From Bradyrhizobium cytisi (GTDB lineage Bacteria > Pseudomonadota > Alphaproteobacteria > Rhizobiales > Xanthobacteraceae), in contig NZ_VSSR01000003.1 of assembly GCF_008123515.1 (NCBI RefSeq), positions 1 through 39,847 on the forward strand: a stretch of 39,847 nucleotides of DNA. Reading direction: 5' to 3'. Numbering within the stretch: position 1 is the first letter of the stretch; each line of letters starts with the position of its first letter. Shown piece by piece: positions 17,460 to 25,873 of this stretch. The notes beneath the pieces were generated by a model. The model saw only the letters and a list, made by a program, of their open reading frames with translations, had not been told where the DNA came from and ran no database searches. The position numbers and the translations under genes are program-made.

Positions 17460-17660
17460 ATGACCCGCAATGCCAATTTAGATGACGAAGCGGCGAGACT
17501 AACGGAGTTACTTCGAGGGAAAGTCGTAAACGTGGTGTGGCGTCACCGGCCAAAAGAGATCGGGATTGAGTTCAATGACGGGACACGCCTGTTTGTTGAC
17601 GCGGTCGATGACGGGCTGGATCTCTCTGTCACCGGAGGCGACGAGTTCGATGAGACTTAA
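17460..17660 (+). CDS. small hypothetical protein (66 aa)
   Basis: MTRNANLDDEAARLTELLRG begins a 66-residue acidic protein with an N-terminal amphipathic helix and a following beta pair (VVNVVWRHRPKEIGIEFNDG, then TRLFVDAVDDGLDLSV). A GAGAGGA nine bases upstream supports the ATG at 17460. It lies 31 bp after the DUF4279 gene on the same strand and may be its partner, for instance as an immunity-like or regulatory companion. No family is recognised. Confidence 0.55.
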   Translation: MTRNANLDDEAARLTELLRGKVVNVVWRHRPKEIGIEFNDGTRLFVDAVDDGLDLSVTGGDEFDET

Positions 17661-17698
17661 ACCGCTGTCACGGCTGATGCCGCATCGATGACACCACC

Positions 17699-17938
17699 GT
17701 GAAACAACCCAATCCAAGGAAGCATCGATTGATTCGGCGGCTCCAGTGGAATCCCGATCGCGCAGGCATCGTGTGGATGCTGGTGTCAGCAATTATTGTT
17801 GTCACCATGTTTGCTGCGGTTGTAATTTACTACCCTTTCTTACCACAGCGGAACGCTGGTGCGGGCTTTGGACCCGACTGGGATTGCATCCCTCACCCCA
17901 GCAGCGAACCCACATGCATCAAGAAGATCGGCCGATGA
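17699..17938 (+). CDS. small single-pass membrane protein (79 aa)
   Basis: A 79-residue frame starting at GTG 17699. A basic N-terminus (KQPNPRKHRLIRRLQW) precedes one membrane helix at about 24-45 (IVWMLVSAIIVVTMFAAVVI). A short extracytoplasmic tail with two cysteines (DWDC and EPTC) follows. By the positive-inside rule the tail is periplasmic. It is 38 bp after the preceding small gene. Function unknown; it could be a chance frame, though the helix and flanking charges look like a real protein. Confidence 0.45.
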   Translation: MKQPNPRKHRLIRRLQWNPDRAGIVWMLVSAIIVVTMFAAVVIYYPFLPQRNAGAGFGPDWDCIPHPSSEPTCIKKIGR

Positions 17939-18050
17939 AAGCGAGGTTTCGATGAGGCTTGAACCCAGCTGCCGCAAGCGCTCGCTCTAAACGTTCAATC
18001 GAAAAGCAAAGCAATTCCGCTGGGACCAAATTCTTGAACGCTTGGCGATG

Positions 18051-18255
18051 CTACGAGCGCTGCTTCCAGACCAAGGGATCGCGACTCGTGTGAAACACCG
18101 CAACGACATAGACCGCATCGTGCGTTTCACGAAATAAGAAAATGTAAGGGAGGCGGCGTAGCAACGCGCGACGTGTGTTCTTGAGGGGTGTCATACCAAC
18201 GGACGGCCTCGGCGAGGTTCGCCCTCGCCGCAAGCGTAAAAAGAATCCTGGCCAC
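18051..18255 (-). pseudogene. ParE/RelE-family toxin with internal deletion and frameshift
   Basis: Starting at a GTG directly after the antitoxin stop, the frame reads VARILFTLAARANLAEAVRW plus YD, a typical ParE N-terminus. After about 22 residues homology jumps to another frame, which gives TRRALLRRLPYIFLFRETHD and then VFHTSRDPLVWKQRS, a typical ParE C-terminus. The middle of the fold, about 30-45 residues, is missing around 18180-18190. The toxin should therefore be dead, while the antitoxin upstream is whole. Confidence 0.75.
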
Positions 18256-18465
18256 TTATCGGGACCGGCGGTCAAGCTCGGTGTCGATATCCTCCCAGGG
18301 GATCGATTCGCGACGATCCGCGTCAAACGTCGCAAGCCGACGGTCGAGTTCGGCCACCTGTGCCGGGGTCAACGTCACGTCGGCAGCGGAGAGGCTGTCC
18401 CAAAGCTCGCCGATGAGGTCGAGCCGTTCCTTGGGCGTTAATCGGCTGATGTCGAGCGTTGCCAT
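18256..18465 (-). CDS. addiction-module antitoxin (unstable antitoxin family)
   Basis: A 69-residue protein starting MATLDISRLTPKERLDLIGE and continuing LWDSLSAADVTLTPAQVAEL, then DRRLATFDAD and a closing acidic helix IPWEDIDTELDRR. This is the pattern of the short addiction-module proteins (PF09720-type) encoded just before ParE/RelE toxins. The stop codon TAA is followed at once by the toxin GTG, the tight coupling usual for such pairs. The toxin is broken, so this is an orphan antitoxin; it could still block a related toxin elsewhere. Confidence 0.8.
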   Translation of the reverse strand: MATLDISRLTPKERLDLIGELWDSLSAADVTLTPAQVAELDRRLATFDADRRESIPWEDIDTELDRRSR

Positions 18466-18686
18466 AGTCCCGAATCCTTTGGCCCTTTTGCCAACGAAAT
18501 CACAATTCGCACGGAACCGTCGAGACCAATATCGTTATCGCCGCGATGAACGGAAAGAGCGGGCTCCGATGATTTTGGGACTATTCCGCAACAATATTGC
18601 GTATCGATCTACCGCCACCACCCACGACGGGTGAGCGGCCTACCAAGCCTCGGGCTGCGCCTTGAGGGGCATCCAAAGAAAAAAGC

Positions 18687-18773
<87 letters not shown>

Positions 18774-18925
18774 ATGCCGTTTGGGGCACGGAGGCGGTTA
18801 CTACGGTTCAGTGACGCTGTTGTCAATTCATGGTTCGGCTTGCCGATTGCGCATTGCAAACCGGGCCGATACAAGCCTGACAACACTCTGCTCTTCCGCA
18901 GGAATGGACCCCGGGAATAGATCTC

Positions 18926-19891
18926 ATGGCATCGAATCTGGAAACTCTCGTCACGGTTTTCGGCGGATCGGGGTTTTTGGGCCGGAATGTCGTCCGCGCG
19001 CTGTGCAAGCGGGATTACCGGATCCGGGTCGCGGTGCGGCGGCCGGAACTGGCAGGATACCTCCAGCCCTCGGGCAAGGTCGGCCAGGTCCACACCATCC
19101 AGGCCAATCTGCGCTATCCGGCCTCGGTCGAGGCGGCGGTGCGTGATTCGGATGTCGTGATCAATCTGGTCGGCGTCCTCACTGAGGGCGGCGGGCAGAC
19201 CTTTGACGCCGTCCAGGCCAGGGGCGCCGAGACCGTCGCCAAGGCGGCAGCCGCCGTCGGCGCAAGGCTGATCCACGTCTCGGCGATCGGCGCCGATGCC
19301 GAATCGCCCTCGCGCTATGCCAAGGCCAAGGCGGCCGGCGAGGCCGCGGTGACGGCTGCGGTGCCGGCGGCCACGATCTTCCGTCCCTCCGTGATGTTCG
19401 GGCCCGAGGACCAGTTCACCAACCGCTTCGCGGCGCTGGCGCGGATGTCGCCGGTGCTGCCGCTGATCGGCGGAAGCACCCGGATGCAGCCGGTCTATGT
19501 CGGCGACGTCGCAACCGCCATCGCCGATGCCGTCGACGGCAAGGCCAAGGCGGGCGCCACCTACGAGCTCGGCGGGCCGGAGGTGCTGACCATGCGCGAG
19601 ATCATCGAGGCCATCGTCGCCATCGCCGATCGCAAGCCGATGCTGGTGCCGCTGTCGTTCGGCCTCGCCCGCTTCCAGGCCAACTTCCTGCAATTCGCGC
19701 CTGGGGCCTTCAAGCTGACGCCGGACCAGGTCACGCTGCTCGAGCGCGACAACGTCGTGTCGGATGCGGCCAAGGCTGCCGGCCTGACGCTGGAAGGGCT
19801 CGGCATCACCCCCGATTCGCTGGAAGCGATCGCCCCGCAATATCTCTGGCGCTTCCGCCCGCAGGGCCAGTTCCAGCGCAAGAGCGTGTGA
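18926..19891 (+). CDS. complex I NDUFA9-type NAD(P)-binding protein
   Basis: A 321-residue atypical short-chain dehydrogenase/epimerase. The Rossmann loop VFGGSGFLGRNVVRALCKR lies at residues 11-30. Later come VVINLVGVLTEGG, HVSAIGADAESPSRYAKAKA with a YxxxK, and FRPSVMFGPEDQFTN. These match the bacterial relatives of NDUFA9, a complex I accessory subunit. Alphaproteobacterial members may contribute to respiratory complex I or act on lipids or quinones. The gene follows the tRNA-Leu on the opposite strand and ends at a palindromic repeat. Confidence 0.85.
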   Translation: MASNLETLVTVFGGSGFLGRNVVRALCKRDYRIRVAVRRPELAGYLQPSGKVGQVHTIQANLRYPASVEAAVRDSDVVINLVGVLTEGGGQTFDAVQARGAETVAKAAAAVGARLIHVSAIGADAESPSRYAKAKAAGEAAVTAAVPAATIFRPSVMFGPEDQFTNRFAALARMSPVLPLIGGSTRMQPVYVGDVATAIADAVDGKAKAGATYELGGPEVLTMREIIEAIVAIADRKPMLVPLSFGLARFQANFLQFAPGAFKLTPDQVTLLERDNVVSDAAKAAGLTLEGLGITPDSLEAIAPQYLWRFRPQGQFQRKSV

Positions 19892-19902
19892 GGCTTCCGC
19901 GC

Positions 19903-19991
19903 CGTCATGGCCGGGCTTGACCCGGCCATCCACGTCTTTGTTAACGCGGATGCTAAGAACGTGGATGCCCGGCACAAGGCCGGGCATGACG
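19903..19991. repeat. double palindromic repeat between convergent genes
   Basis: Two 33-bp arms (19903-19935 and 19959-19991), imperfectly inverted, start and end in CGTCATG/CATGACG. Each arm is itself a small hairpin (GGCCGGG CTTGA CCCGGCC on the left). It fills the gap between the convergent NDUFA9-like and DprE2-like genes and may end both transcripts. Confidence 0.8.
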
Positions 19992-20017
19992 AGCTTGTGG
20001 CGCGAGCTGCAGCAGCC

Positions 20018-20758
20018 TCAAAACTTCAGCTTCTTGAACACGGCCTCCGGCAGCGTCTTGATGATGAGCATCACGAGACGCCATTTGCCGCTGACATAGA
20101 CGACATCGGTCTTCTTCTCGACCGCGCCCAGGATCGCATCGCCGACGACAGGCGCATCGACGGTGAGCGGGCCGATCAGCTTCATGCCTTCCGTCATTTT
20201 GGTGCGAACGAAACCGGGTTTCACGGTGACCACATGCACGCCACCGCGGCTGGCGCGGGCGCGCAGGCCCGACAGGAAGGCGGAGAAGCCGGCTTTGGCC
20301 GAGCCGTAGACATAGTTCGAGGCGCGGCCGCGATCGCCTGCCACCGATGATACGCCGACAATCGTGCCATTGCCGCGGCCTAAGAATTTTTCGGCGAACA
20401 GGCCGAGGATCAGCGACGGTCCCTCGTAGTTCGAGCGCATGATCGTGGTGGCGTGCGCGAGATCGCTCTCGGCATTTTGCTGGACGCCGAGGAGGCCGAC
20501 GATCGAGACGACAACGTCCGGCAACACGGGAAGGCCGGCGACAAAGCCATCGAATGATCCCGTGTCGAGCACGTCGAATCTCCACGTGCTCGCTTCGATG
20601 CTGTAGCGCGCGCGCAGATCCGCGGCGTCGGGCTCCAGCGCGGCGACATCGCGGCCGGCGAGGCCGACATCGTATCCCGCCTTGGCAAAGGCGCGTGCCG
20701 CGGCGCGGCCGATATCGGAGGAGCCACCGAGCACCAGAACGGTCTTGCGTGATGTCAC
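20018..20758 (-). CDS. SDR oxidoreductase, DprE2-like
   Basis: A 246-residue short-chain dehydrogenase. The cofactor loop is VLVLGGSSDIGRAAARAFA (residues 7-25), with the SDIG variant typical of DprE2 rather than GxxxGxG. The catalytic region has VSSVAG and YVYGSAKAGF, and VTVKPGFVRTKMTEGM follows. DprE2 reduces polyprenyl-phosphoryl-2-keto-pentose, made by DprE1, to the arabinose form. It starts at GTG only three bases after the DprE1-like stop, so the pair is co-translated, as in mycobacteria. Many SDRs look similar; the pairing with DprE1 carries much of the assignment. Confidence 0.8.
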   Translation of the reverse strand: MTSRKTVLVLGGSSDIGRAAARAFAKAGYDVGLAGRDVAALEPDAADLRARYSIEASTWRFDVLDTGSFDGFVAGLPVLPDVVVSIVGLLGVQQNAESDLAHATTIMRSNYEGPSLILGLFAEKFLGRGNGTIVGVSSVAGDRGRASNYVYGSAKAGFSAFLSGLRARASRGGVHVVTVKPGFVRTKMTEGMKLIGPLTVDAPVVGDAILGAVEKKTDVVYVSGKWRLVMLIIKTLPEAVFKKLKF

Positions 20759-20761
20759 GGC

Positions 20762-22090
20762 TTAAACCTCATCGAACAGGCGTTGTGAAAGCTTGGAGCG
20801 GATGTTGCTGGCGGGATCGAGCGATTTGCGGATCGCGTTGAAGCGCGACAGCGCGGGATAGCCGGCCTCGAAAGTCGCGCGCGACTGCCGCGCATCCTTG
20901 GCGAGATAAAGCCGCCCGCCGGCGGCGACGACGAGACGGTCGATCTCGTCGAGGAAGTTCAGGATGTCGCCCTTCACCGGAAAATCCAGCGCCAGCGTGT
21001 AGCCGGGCAGCGGAAACGACAGCAGGCCATCGCCGTGGCCGAGCTTCTTCAGCACCGCGAGGAACGAGGCATCGCCGCGCTTCGAGACACGATCGAGGAT
21101 GTCGGCGAGCACGGCGCGCGCACCTCGCTCCGGAATCACGCATTGATGCTGGAGGAAGCCGCGCCGTCCGTAGATGCGATTCCAGTCGCTGATGCTGTCG
21201 AGCGGAAAGAAATACGGATAGAGCGAGACCACATGGTCGCCGCCGGCGCGCCTTGCGCCCATGCGGTAGTAGAGCTCGTTGAAGGCACGGACGCTCAAGC
21301 GGTTGAGCGTCATCGACGGCAGATCGAAGGGCACGGCGAGGTGGGGATTCTTGCCGATTGGAAAGCGATCGGCGTCCTCAGTAAGCTCGTCGGCGCGGAC
21401 GTGCTCACCGAGATAGATCAACGAGCGGCCGAGATCGCGCCCTCGCGCCACGCAATCGATCCATGCCACCGAATAGGTCGCGGACTCGCTCGCCTCGAGC
21501 GCGCGCATCGCGGCGTCGAGATCGGATGCGGATATCACCCGCTCGCGGATCCAGCCGGTCTCGACGGGACGCAGCCGCATCGTGGCTTCGAGGATGATTC
21601 CTGTGAGGCCCATGCCGCCGACGGTCGCGAAGAAGGCATCGGAATTTTGCTCGCGCGAGATCTCGATCGTCTCGCCCGCCCCGGTGCGCAGCAGAATGCT
21701 GTCGACATAGCGGCCAAATCCGCCCTCGCCATGATGATTCTTGCCATGCACGTCGGCCGCGATGGCGCCGCCGACCGATACGAATCGCGTGCCCGGCACC
21801 ACGAACGGCAGGAAGCCGCGCGGGCCAAAGGTGTCGATCAGGTCGGACAGCAGCACGCCGGCTTCGAGCCGGATGCGGCCAGTTGCCGGATCGAACCACC
21901 TGACCCGGTCGAACGTGGTCATCCCGATCGTCCTGACGGCGCCGATCGCGGCATCGCCATAGGCGCGGCCATTGCCCCTGGCCACGGAGCCGGTCACAGC
22001 GACAGCCGCACCCACGGCCTCGAACGACCGCGGCCGCAGCACTTCGCTATCGACGACCGGGAAGCGCCCCCAGCCGCTGACGAGGGTCAT
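20762..22090 (-). CDS. FAD-binding oxidase, DprE1-like
   Basis: A 442-residue VAO-family flavoenzyme. The FAD domain has SVARGNGRAYGDAAI, VSVGGAIAADVHGKNHHGEG and FATVGGMGLTGIILEATMRL, all close to mycobacterial decaprenylphosphoryl-ribose 2'-oxidase. The substrate domain ends with LSFPLPGYTLALDFPVK and GGRLYLAKDARQS, keeping the lysine near the flavin. The position of mycobacterial Cys387 is Ala here (TLALDF against NICVDF). The reaction would oxidise the ribose 2'-OH on a polyprenyl phosphate. It is followed at once by the DprE2-like gene and preceded 94 bp upstream by uppP. Confidence 0.86.
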   Translation of the reverse strand: MTLVSGWGRFPVVDSEVLRPRSFEAVGAAVAVTGSVARGNGRAYGDAAIGAVRTIGMTTFDRVRWFDPATGRIRLEAGVLLSDLIDTFGPRGFLPFVVPGTRFVSVGGAIAADVHGKNHHGEGGFGRYVDSILLRTGAGETIEISREQNSDAFFATVGGMGLTGIILEATMRLRPVETGWIRERVISASDLDAAMRALEASESATYSVAWIDCVARGRDLGRSLIYLGEHVRADELTEDADRFPIGKNPHLAVPFDLPSMTLNRLSVRAFNELYYRMGARRAGGDHVVSLYPYFFPLDSISDWNRIYGRRGFLQHQCVIPERGARAVLADILDRVSKRGDASFLAVLKKLGHGDGLLSFPLPGYTLALDFPVKGDILNFLDEIDRLVVAAGGRLYLAKDARQSRATFEAGYPALSRFNAIRKSLDPASNIRSKLSQRLFDEV

Positions 22091-22184
22091 CGTTCAGCTC
22101 CGCCTGCGGGCCATCCCGCTCCGGACACTGCCTACCGGTCAAAAGCTGATATTGCGTTGAGGCTTGTCGGCAGATTGTCAAAGG

Positions 22185-22991
22185 TTAATGGCCGAGCGCC
22201 AGCGCGATCAGGCCGAGCGTGCCGACGATGACGCGCCACCAGGCGAACACCACGAAGCCGTGGCGGGTGACGTATCCGAGGAACGCCTTCACCACGATGA
22301 CCGCGGTGATGAACGACACCACGAAGCCGATCGCGACGATGCCCATGTGGTCCATCGTCATCTCGGAGCGGTTCTTGTAGAAATCGTAGGCGAACGCGCC
22401 GATCATGGTGGGGATGGCGAGGAAGAACGAGAACTCCGCCGCCGCCCGCTTGTCGGCACCCAAAAACATCGCGGCGACGATGCTGGCACCGGAGCGCGAC
22501 ACGCCCGGGATCATCGCAACGCACTGGGCGATGCCGATATAGAGATACATCAGCAGCGGAAACCTGGTGGCGTCATGCTCGCGCGCCTTGAGATCGAGCC
22601 GATCGACCCACAACAGGATGGCGCCGCCAACGATCAGCGAGAAGCACACGACCCAGGGGTTGAACAGCATGCTCTTGATGTATTTGCCGGCGATGAGACC
22701 GACGATCACCGCAGGCAGGAACGCCACCAGCACGCCGATCACGAAGCGGCGCGCATAGGCATCACCCGTGAACATGCCGATCGCGACGTCCCACAATTTC
22801 TTGAAGTAGAGCACGACGATCGCAAGGATTGCGCCGAGCTGGATCAAAACCGTAAACGAATCCCAGAAGGCGCCCTCGCCAAGGCCGAAGAAGCGCTCCG
22901 CAAGCAGCAGGTGCCCGGTCGAGGAAACAGGAAGGAACTCGGTCACACCCTCGATGATGCCGAGGATCACTGCCCGTATTGCATCTGACAT
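22185..22991 (-). CDS. uppP: undecaprenyl-diphosphate phosphatase
   Basis: A 268-residue membrane enzyme with about eight helices and the two BacA/UppP motifs: EGVTEFLPVSSTGHLLL near the N-terminus and PGVSRSGAS in the middle. It removes a phosphate from undecaprenyl diphosphate, giving the lipid carrier for peptidoglycan, O-antigen and other glycans. The start ATG 22991 gives the family's usual N-terminus (MSDAIRAVILGIIEG). It is upstream of the DprE1/DprE2 pair on the same strand, which would use the same class of lipid phosphate. Confidence 0.95.
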   Translation of the reverse strand: MSDAIRAVILGIIEGVTEFLPVSSTGHLLLAERFFGLGEGAFWDSFTVLIQLGAILAIVVLYFKKLWDVAIGMFTGDAYARRFVIGVLVAFLPAVIVGLIAGKYIKSMLFNPWVVCFSLIVGGAILLWVDRLDLKAREHDATRFPLLMYLYIGIAQCVAMIPGVSRSGASIVAAMFLGADKRAAAEFSFFLAIPTMIGAFAYDFYKNRSEMTMDHMGIVAIGFVVSFITAVIVVKAFLGYVTRHGFVVFAWWRVIVGTLGLIALALGH

Positions 22992-23160
22992 ATTTACGGT
23001 CCATTTCCGCTGGAAAAGCGGGGCTCTTCTCGCCCATTCGCCCCTTTCCCGCAATCGCAAAATGCGGCATCGCACCCTTGCTTCGCGGTTTTGAAAGACT
23101 AGTGTGGCGCCGCACAAACATTGATGGATTCTTAAGCACCATCAAATAGTCAAAGGCTTC

Positions 23161-23853
23161 ATGTTTACGCTGTTTCATCATCCGTTCTGTCCGCATTCGC
23201 GCTTCATCCGCCTGATCGCGGGCGAATACGGGCTCGAACTGAAGCTGGCCGAGGAGCGCAGCTGGGAACGGCGCGAGGCATTTCTGCTGCTCAATGCGGC
23301 CGGCACGACGCCGGTGCTGGTGGACGACGAGCAGCCGCCGATCCCCGGCGCGGCCATCATCGCGGAGTATCTCGACGAGGCCTATGGCGCCGAGATGGGC
23401 CCCAAGCGCCTGATGCCGGAGACGATCGCCGAGCGCGTCGAGGTGCGCCGGCTGATGGCCTGGTTCAACGAAAAGTTTTTCGAGGAAGTCTCCCACCCGC
23501 TGGTCACCGAGCGCATCTACAAGCGCTTCATGAGCGAGGAGAATGGCGGCGGCCCGCCCTCACCCGACGTGATGCGCGCGGCGAAGGCCAATGTGCGCTA
23601 CCATCTCGCCTATATCGGCTGGCTGGCGCAGACGCGTAACTTCCTCGCCGGCGACCGGCCCACTTACGCGGATTTCGCCGCCGCGGCGCATCTCTCGGCG
23701 ATCGACTATCTGGGCGACGTGCCATGGAGCGAGGACGACGCAGCAAAGGCGTGGTACGCGCGGGTGAAATCCCGCCCGTCGTTCCGTCCGCTGCTGAGCG
23801 AATGGCTGGCGGGCGTGCCGGCGTCGCGGACCTACGTGGATCTGGATTTCTGA
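23161..23853 (+). CDS. glutathione S-transferase family protein
   Basis: A 230-residue protein. The N-terminal thioredoxin-like domain (1-80) has [20 protein letters not shown] with a CPHS turn, the TTPVLV cis-proline region and [15 protein letters not shown] at the glutathione site. An all-helical domain follows, ending in [20 protein letters not shown], the common N-capping motif of GSTs. It probably conjugates or reduces electrophiles with glutathione. It overlaps the queG gene downstream, suggesting a shared transcript. Confidence 0.88.
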   Translation: MFTLFHHPFCPHSRFIRLIAGEYGLELKLAEERSWERREAFLLLNAAGTTPVLVDDEQPPIPGAAIIAEYLDEAYGAEMGPKRLMPETIAERVEVRRLMAWFNEKFFEEVSHPLVTERIYKRFMSEENGGGPPSPDVMRAAKANVRYHLAYIGWLAQTRNFLAGDRPTYADFAAAAHLSAIDYLGDVPWSEDDAAKAWYARVKSRPSFRPLLSEWLAGVPASRTYVDLDF

Positions 23854-25007
23854 ACGCCGATCCGACTGAACTGAAGGCGGCGCTGGCGCGCGAAGCGCGC
23901 GCGCTCGGCTTCGACTGCATCGGCATCACTGAGCCCGGCACGATCGAGAACGCTGGAAAACATTTCCTCGAGTTCATCGCCTCCGGCGGCCATGGCGACA
24001 TGGACTGGCTCGCGAACCAGCCGGAGCGCCGGGTCGATCCACGCGGGCTGTGGGCTGATGTGCGCAGCGTGATCATGCTCGGCGTCAATTACGGCCCCGA
24101 CCAGGATCCGCTCGCGATCCTGCGAGAGCGCACGCGTGCGGCGATCTCGGTCTATGCGCAGGGCGACGACTATCACGACCTCATCAAGAAGCGGCTGAAG
24201 GCGCTGGCGCGCTGGCTGGTCGCAACCGCGACTTGTGAGGTGAAGACTCGTGAGGTGAAGACTTGCGAGGTCAAGGTGTTCGTCGACACCGCGGCGGTGA
24301 TGGAGAAGCCGCTCGCGCAAGCGGCCCATCTCGGCTGGCAGGGCAAGCACACCAATCTGGTCTCGCGCGAATTCGGCTCGTGGCTGTTTCTCGGCGCGAT
24401 CTACACCACGCTAGAGCTGCCGCGCGACGGCGCCGAGATCGATCATTGCGGCTCGTGCCGCGCCTGTCTCGACATCTGCCCGACCGCAGCGTTTCCCGCG
24501 CCCTACAAGCTCGATGCGCGGCGCTGCATCTCCTATCTCACTATCGAGAACAAGGGACCGATTCCGCGCGAGTTTCGTAAAGCGATCGGCAACCGCATTT
24601 ATGGCTGCGACGATTGCCTCGCAGCGTGCCCCTGGAACAAGTTTGCGCAGGAGGGACGTGAAGCCAGGCTCTCCGCACGCGACGAGCTGCGTGCGCCCGG
24701 TCTTGCTGAACTTTCACGGCTCGGCGATACCGCGTTTCGCGTGCTGTTCACGAAGTCGCCGGTAAAGCGGATTGGTCGCGATCGCTTCTTGCGCAACGTG
24801 CTGATTGCGATCGGCAACTCGGGCGAGGTGGCACTGTCGGAAGAGGCGCGGCGATTGCTCGGAGATGAGAGTGCATTGGTGCGCGGGGCTGCCGTGTGGG
24901 CGCTGGGGCAGTTGCTGCCGCCGGATGAGTTTGCGACGATGAAGACGAATGCGACTGCCAACGAACGCGACGAAAGCGTGCGTCAAGAGTGGCAGGCCGC
25001 TTCCTAA
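23802..25007 (+). CDS. queG: epoxyqueuosine reductase
   Basis: A cobalamin- and iron-sulfur-dependent enzyme for the last step of queuosine synthesis in tRNA. Motifs: [13 protein letters not shown] near the N-terminus, [20 protein letters not shown] with the catalytic aspartate, two 4Fe-4S sets [12 protein letters not shown] and [11 protein letters not shown], and a HEAT-like C-terminus with [15 protein letters not shown] 23802 gives 401 residues and overlaps the GST end by 52 bases; the conserved part begins only at about 23850, so a later non-ATG start is possible. A triple five-residue repeat (T-C/R-E-V-K) at 24231-24275 enlarges a loop before VFVDTA. Confidence 0.93.
   Translation: MAGGRAGVADLRGSGFLNADPTELKAALAREARALGFDCIGITEPGTIENAGKHFLEFIASGGHGDMDWLANQPERRVDPRGLWADVRSVIMLGVNYGPDQDPLAILRERTRAAISVYAQGDDYHDLIKKRLKALARWLVATATCEVKTREVKTCEVKVFVDTAAVMEKPLAQAAHLGWQGKHTNLVSREFGSWLFLGAIYTTLELPRDGAEIDHCGSCRACLDICPTAAFPAPYKLDARRCISYLTIENKGPIPREFRKAIGNRIYGCDDCLAACPWNKFAQEGREARLSARDELRAPGLAELSRLGDTAFRVLFTKSPVKRIGRDRFLRNVLIAIGNSGEVALSEEARRLLGDESALVRGAAVWALGQLLPPDEFATMKTNATANERDESVRQEWQAAS
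24231..24275 (+). repeat. three tandem 15-bp repeats inside queG
   Basis: Units at 24231-24245, 24246-24260 and 24261-24275: ACTTGTGAGGTGAAG, ACTCGTGAGGTGAAG and ACTTGCGAGGTCAAG. They encode [15 protein letters not shown] in frame, probably an expansion of a single CEVK present in relatives. Confidence 0.9.
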
Positions 25008-25015
25008 CACTCGGT

Positions 25016-25137
25016 GTCATGTCCCGCCTTGTGCGCAGTTGCGCACTGGGGCGGGGCATCCAGTACGCCGCGGCCTCTCGATTTAATCACAGCCTTCTCG
25101 GAGTACTGGATCGCCCGGTCAAGCCGGGCGATGACAG
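25016..25137. repeat. palindromic repeat downstream of queG
   Basis: Starts GTCATGTCCCGCC and ends GGGCGATGACA, with inner matches CCAGTAC / GTACTGG and smaller hairpins (TTGCGCA, CCCGGTCAAGCCGGG). The same plan occurs at 25752-25855. No gene is seen in 25008-25263. Confidence 0.75.
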
Positions 25138-25156
25138 TGGTTGTCGGTAACCCCGC

Positions 25157-25263
25157 TGTCATTCCGGGGCGTGCGAAGCACGAGCCCGGAATCCATCAGG
25201 CCGCAAGAATGGTGGCGGAATGGATTCCGGGCTCGCGCCAAGTGGCGCGCCCCGGAACGACAG
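25157..25263. repeat. palindromic repeat, second family, in tandem
   Basis: Arms TGTCATTCCGGGGCG / CGCCCCGGAACGACA enclose CGAGCCCGGAATCCAT / ATGGATTCCGGGCTCG. It adjoins the previous element and ends at the stop of the NTF2-like gene, so it may be that gene's 3' hairpin. Confidence 0.8.
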
Positions 25264-25731
25264 CTACGCCCGATGCCGCTTCATCTCCGGCCGCGCCTTC
25301 AGCTCCGCGCCCTGCTTGCCGACGATCTTCGCAATCCGCTCTGGCGCAAACTTCAGATCGACGAACGCCGGCGCGGTGTTGGCGACCTCGTGGTAATTCA
25401 CGATCTTGCCGTCGCGCAGCGTCATGATCGCAACACCTTCGAACATCGCCCGCGAACCGTTCGCTTCCGGCAGGGTCGATGTGTAGCTGAAGGTGTAGCG
25501 CGCATAGAGCGTGGTGCCGTTGCTGACGGGATCATGCATGTCCCATCGGAAATCCATCGCCGTGCGATAGAACCAGTCGTCGACCATCGCGGCGATCTTG
25601 TCGCGGCCGGCGAACGCGCCGTAGAACACGTCGTGATAGACGCCGTCGTCGGTGAACAGATCGGCAAAGGCGCGACCGTTGCGCTGTTCGACCGCGTCGC
25701 AGAAAGCGCGCAGCATGGCGGTGGTGGTCAT
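25264..25731 (-). CDS. SnoaL/NTF2-like protein
   Basis: A 155-residue alpha+beta barrel protein. The N-terminal helix AMLRAFCDAVEQRNGRAFAD is followed by LFTDDGVYHDVFYGAFAGRD and a curved sheet with WDMHDPVSNGTTLYARYTFS and IMTLRDGKIVNYHEV. This is the SnoaL-like cone fold, which ranges from isomerases and hydrolases to binding proteins. Gene position gives no clue, as repeats isolate it on both sides. Confidence 0.78.
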   Translation of the reverse strand: MTTTAMLRAFCDAVEQRNGRAFADLFTDDGVYHDVFYGAFAGRDKIAAMVDDWFYRTAMDFRWDMHDPVSNGTTLYARYTFSYTSTLPEANGSRAMFEGVAIMTLRDGKIVNYHEVANTAPAFVDLKFAPERIAKIVGKQGAELKARPEMKRHRA

Positions 25732-25751
25732 TGGGGTATCTCCCTCTCCTC

Positions 25752-25855
25752 CGTCATGCCCCGCGAAGGCGGGGCATCCAGTACGCCGAGACTTTTCGGC
25801 TCAAACACAACGGCCTCTGGAATACTGGATCATCCGCCTTCGCGGATGATGACAT
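25752..25855. repeat. palindromic repeat upstream of NTF2-like gene
   Basis: Starts CGTCATGCCCCGCGAAGGCG and ends CCGCCTTCGCGGATGATGACA, with inner CCAGTAC and TACTGG as in the element at 25016. It lies between the NTF2-like gene and the alpha/beta hydrolase. Confidence 0.8.
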
Positions 25856-25873
25856 CGAATTCTGGGCACCACT

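Noticed and set aside
25008..25860. Repeat clusters around queG and the NTF2-like gene considered as a CRISPR array
   Set aside because: The units are large imperfect palindromes of different kinds, without regular short spacers or cas genes.
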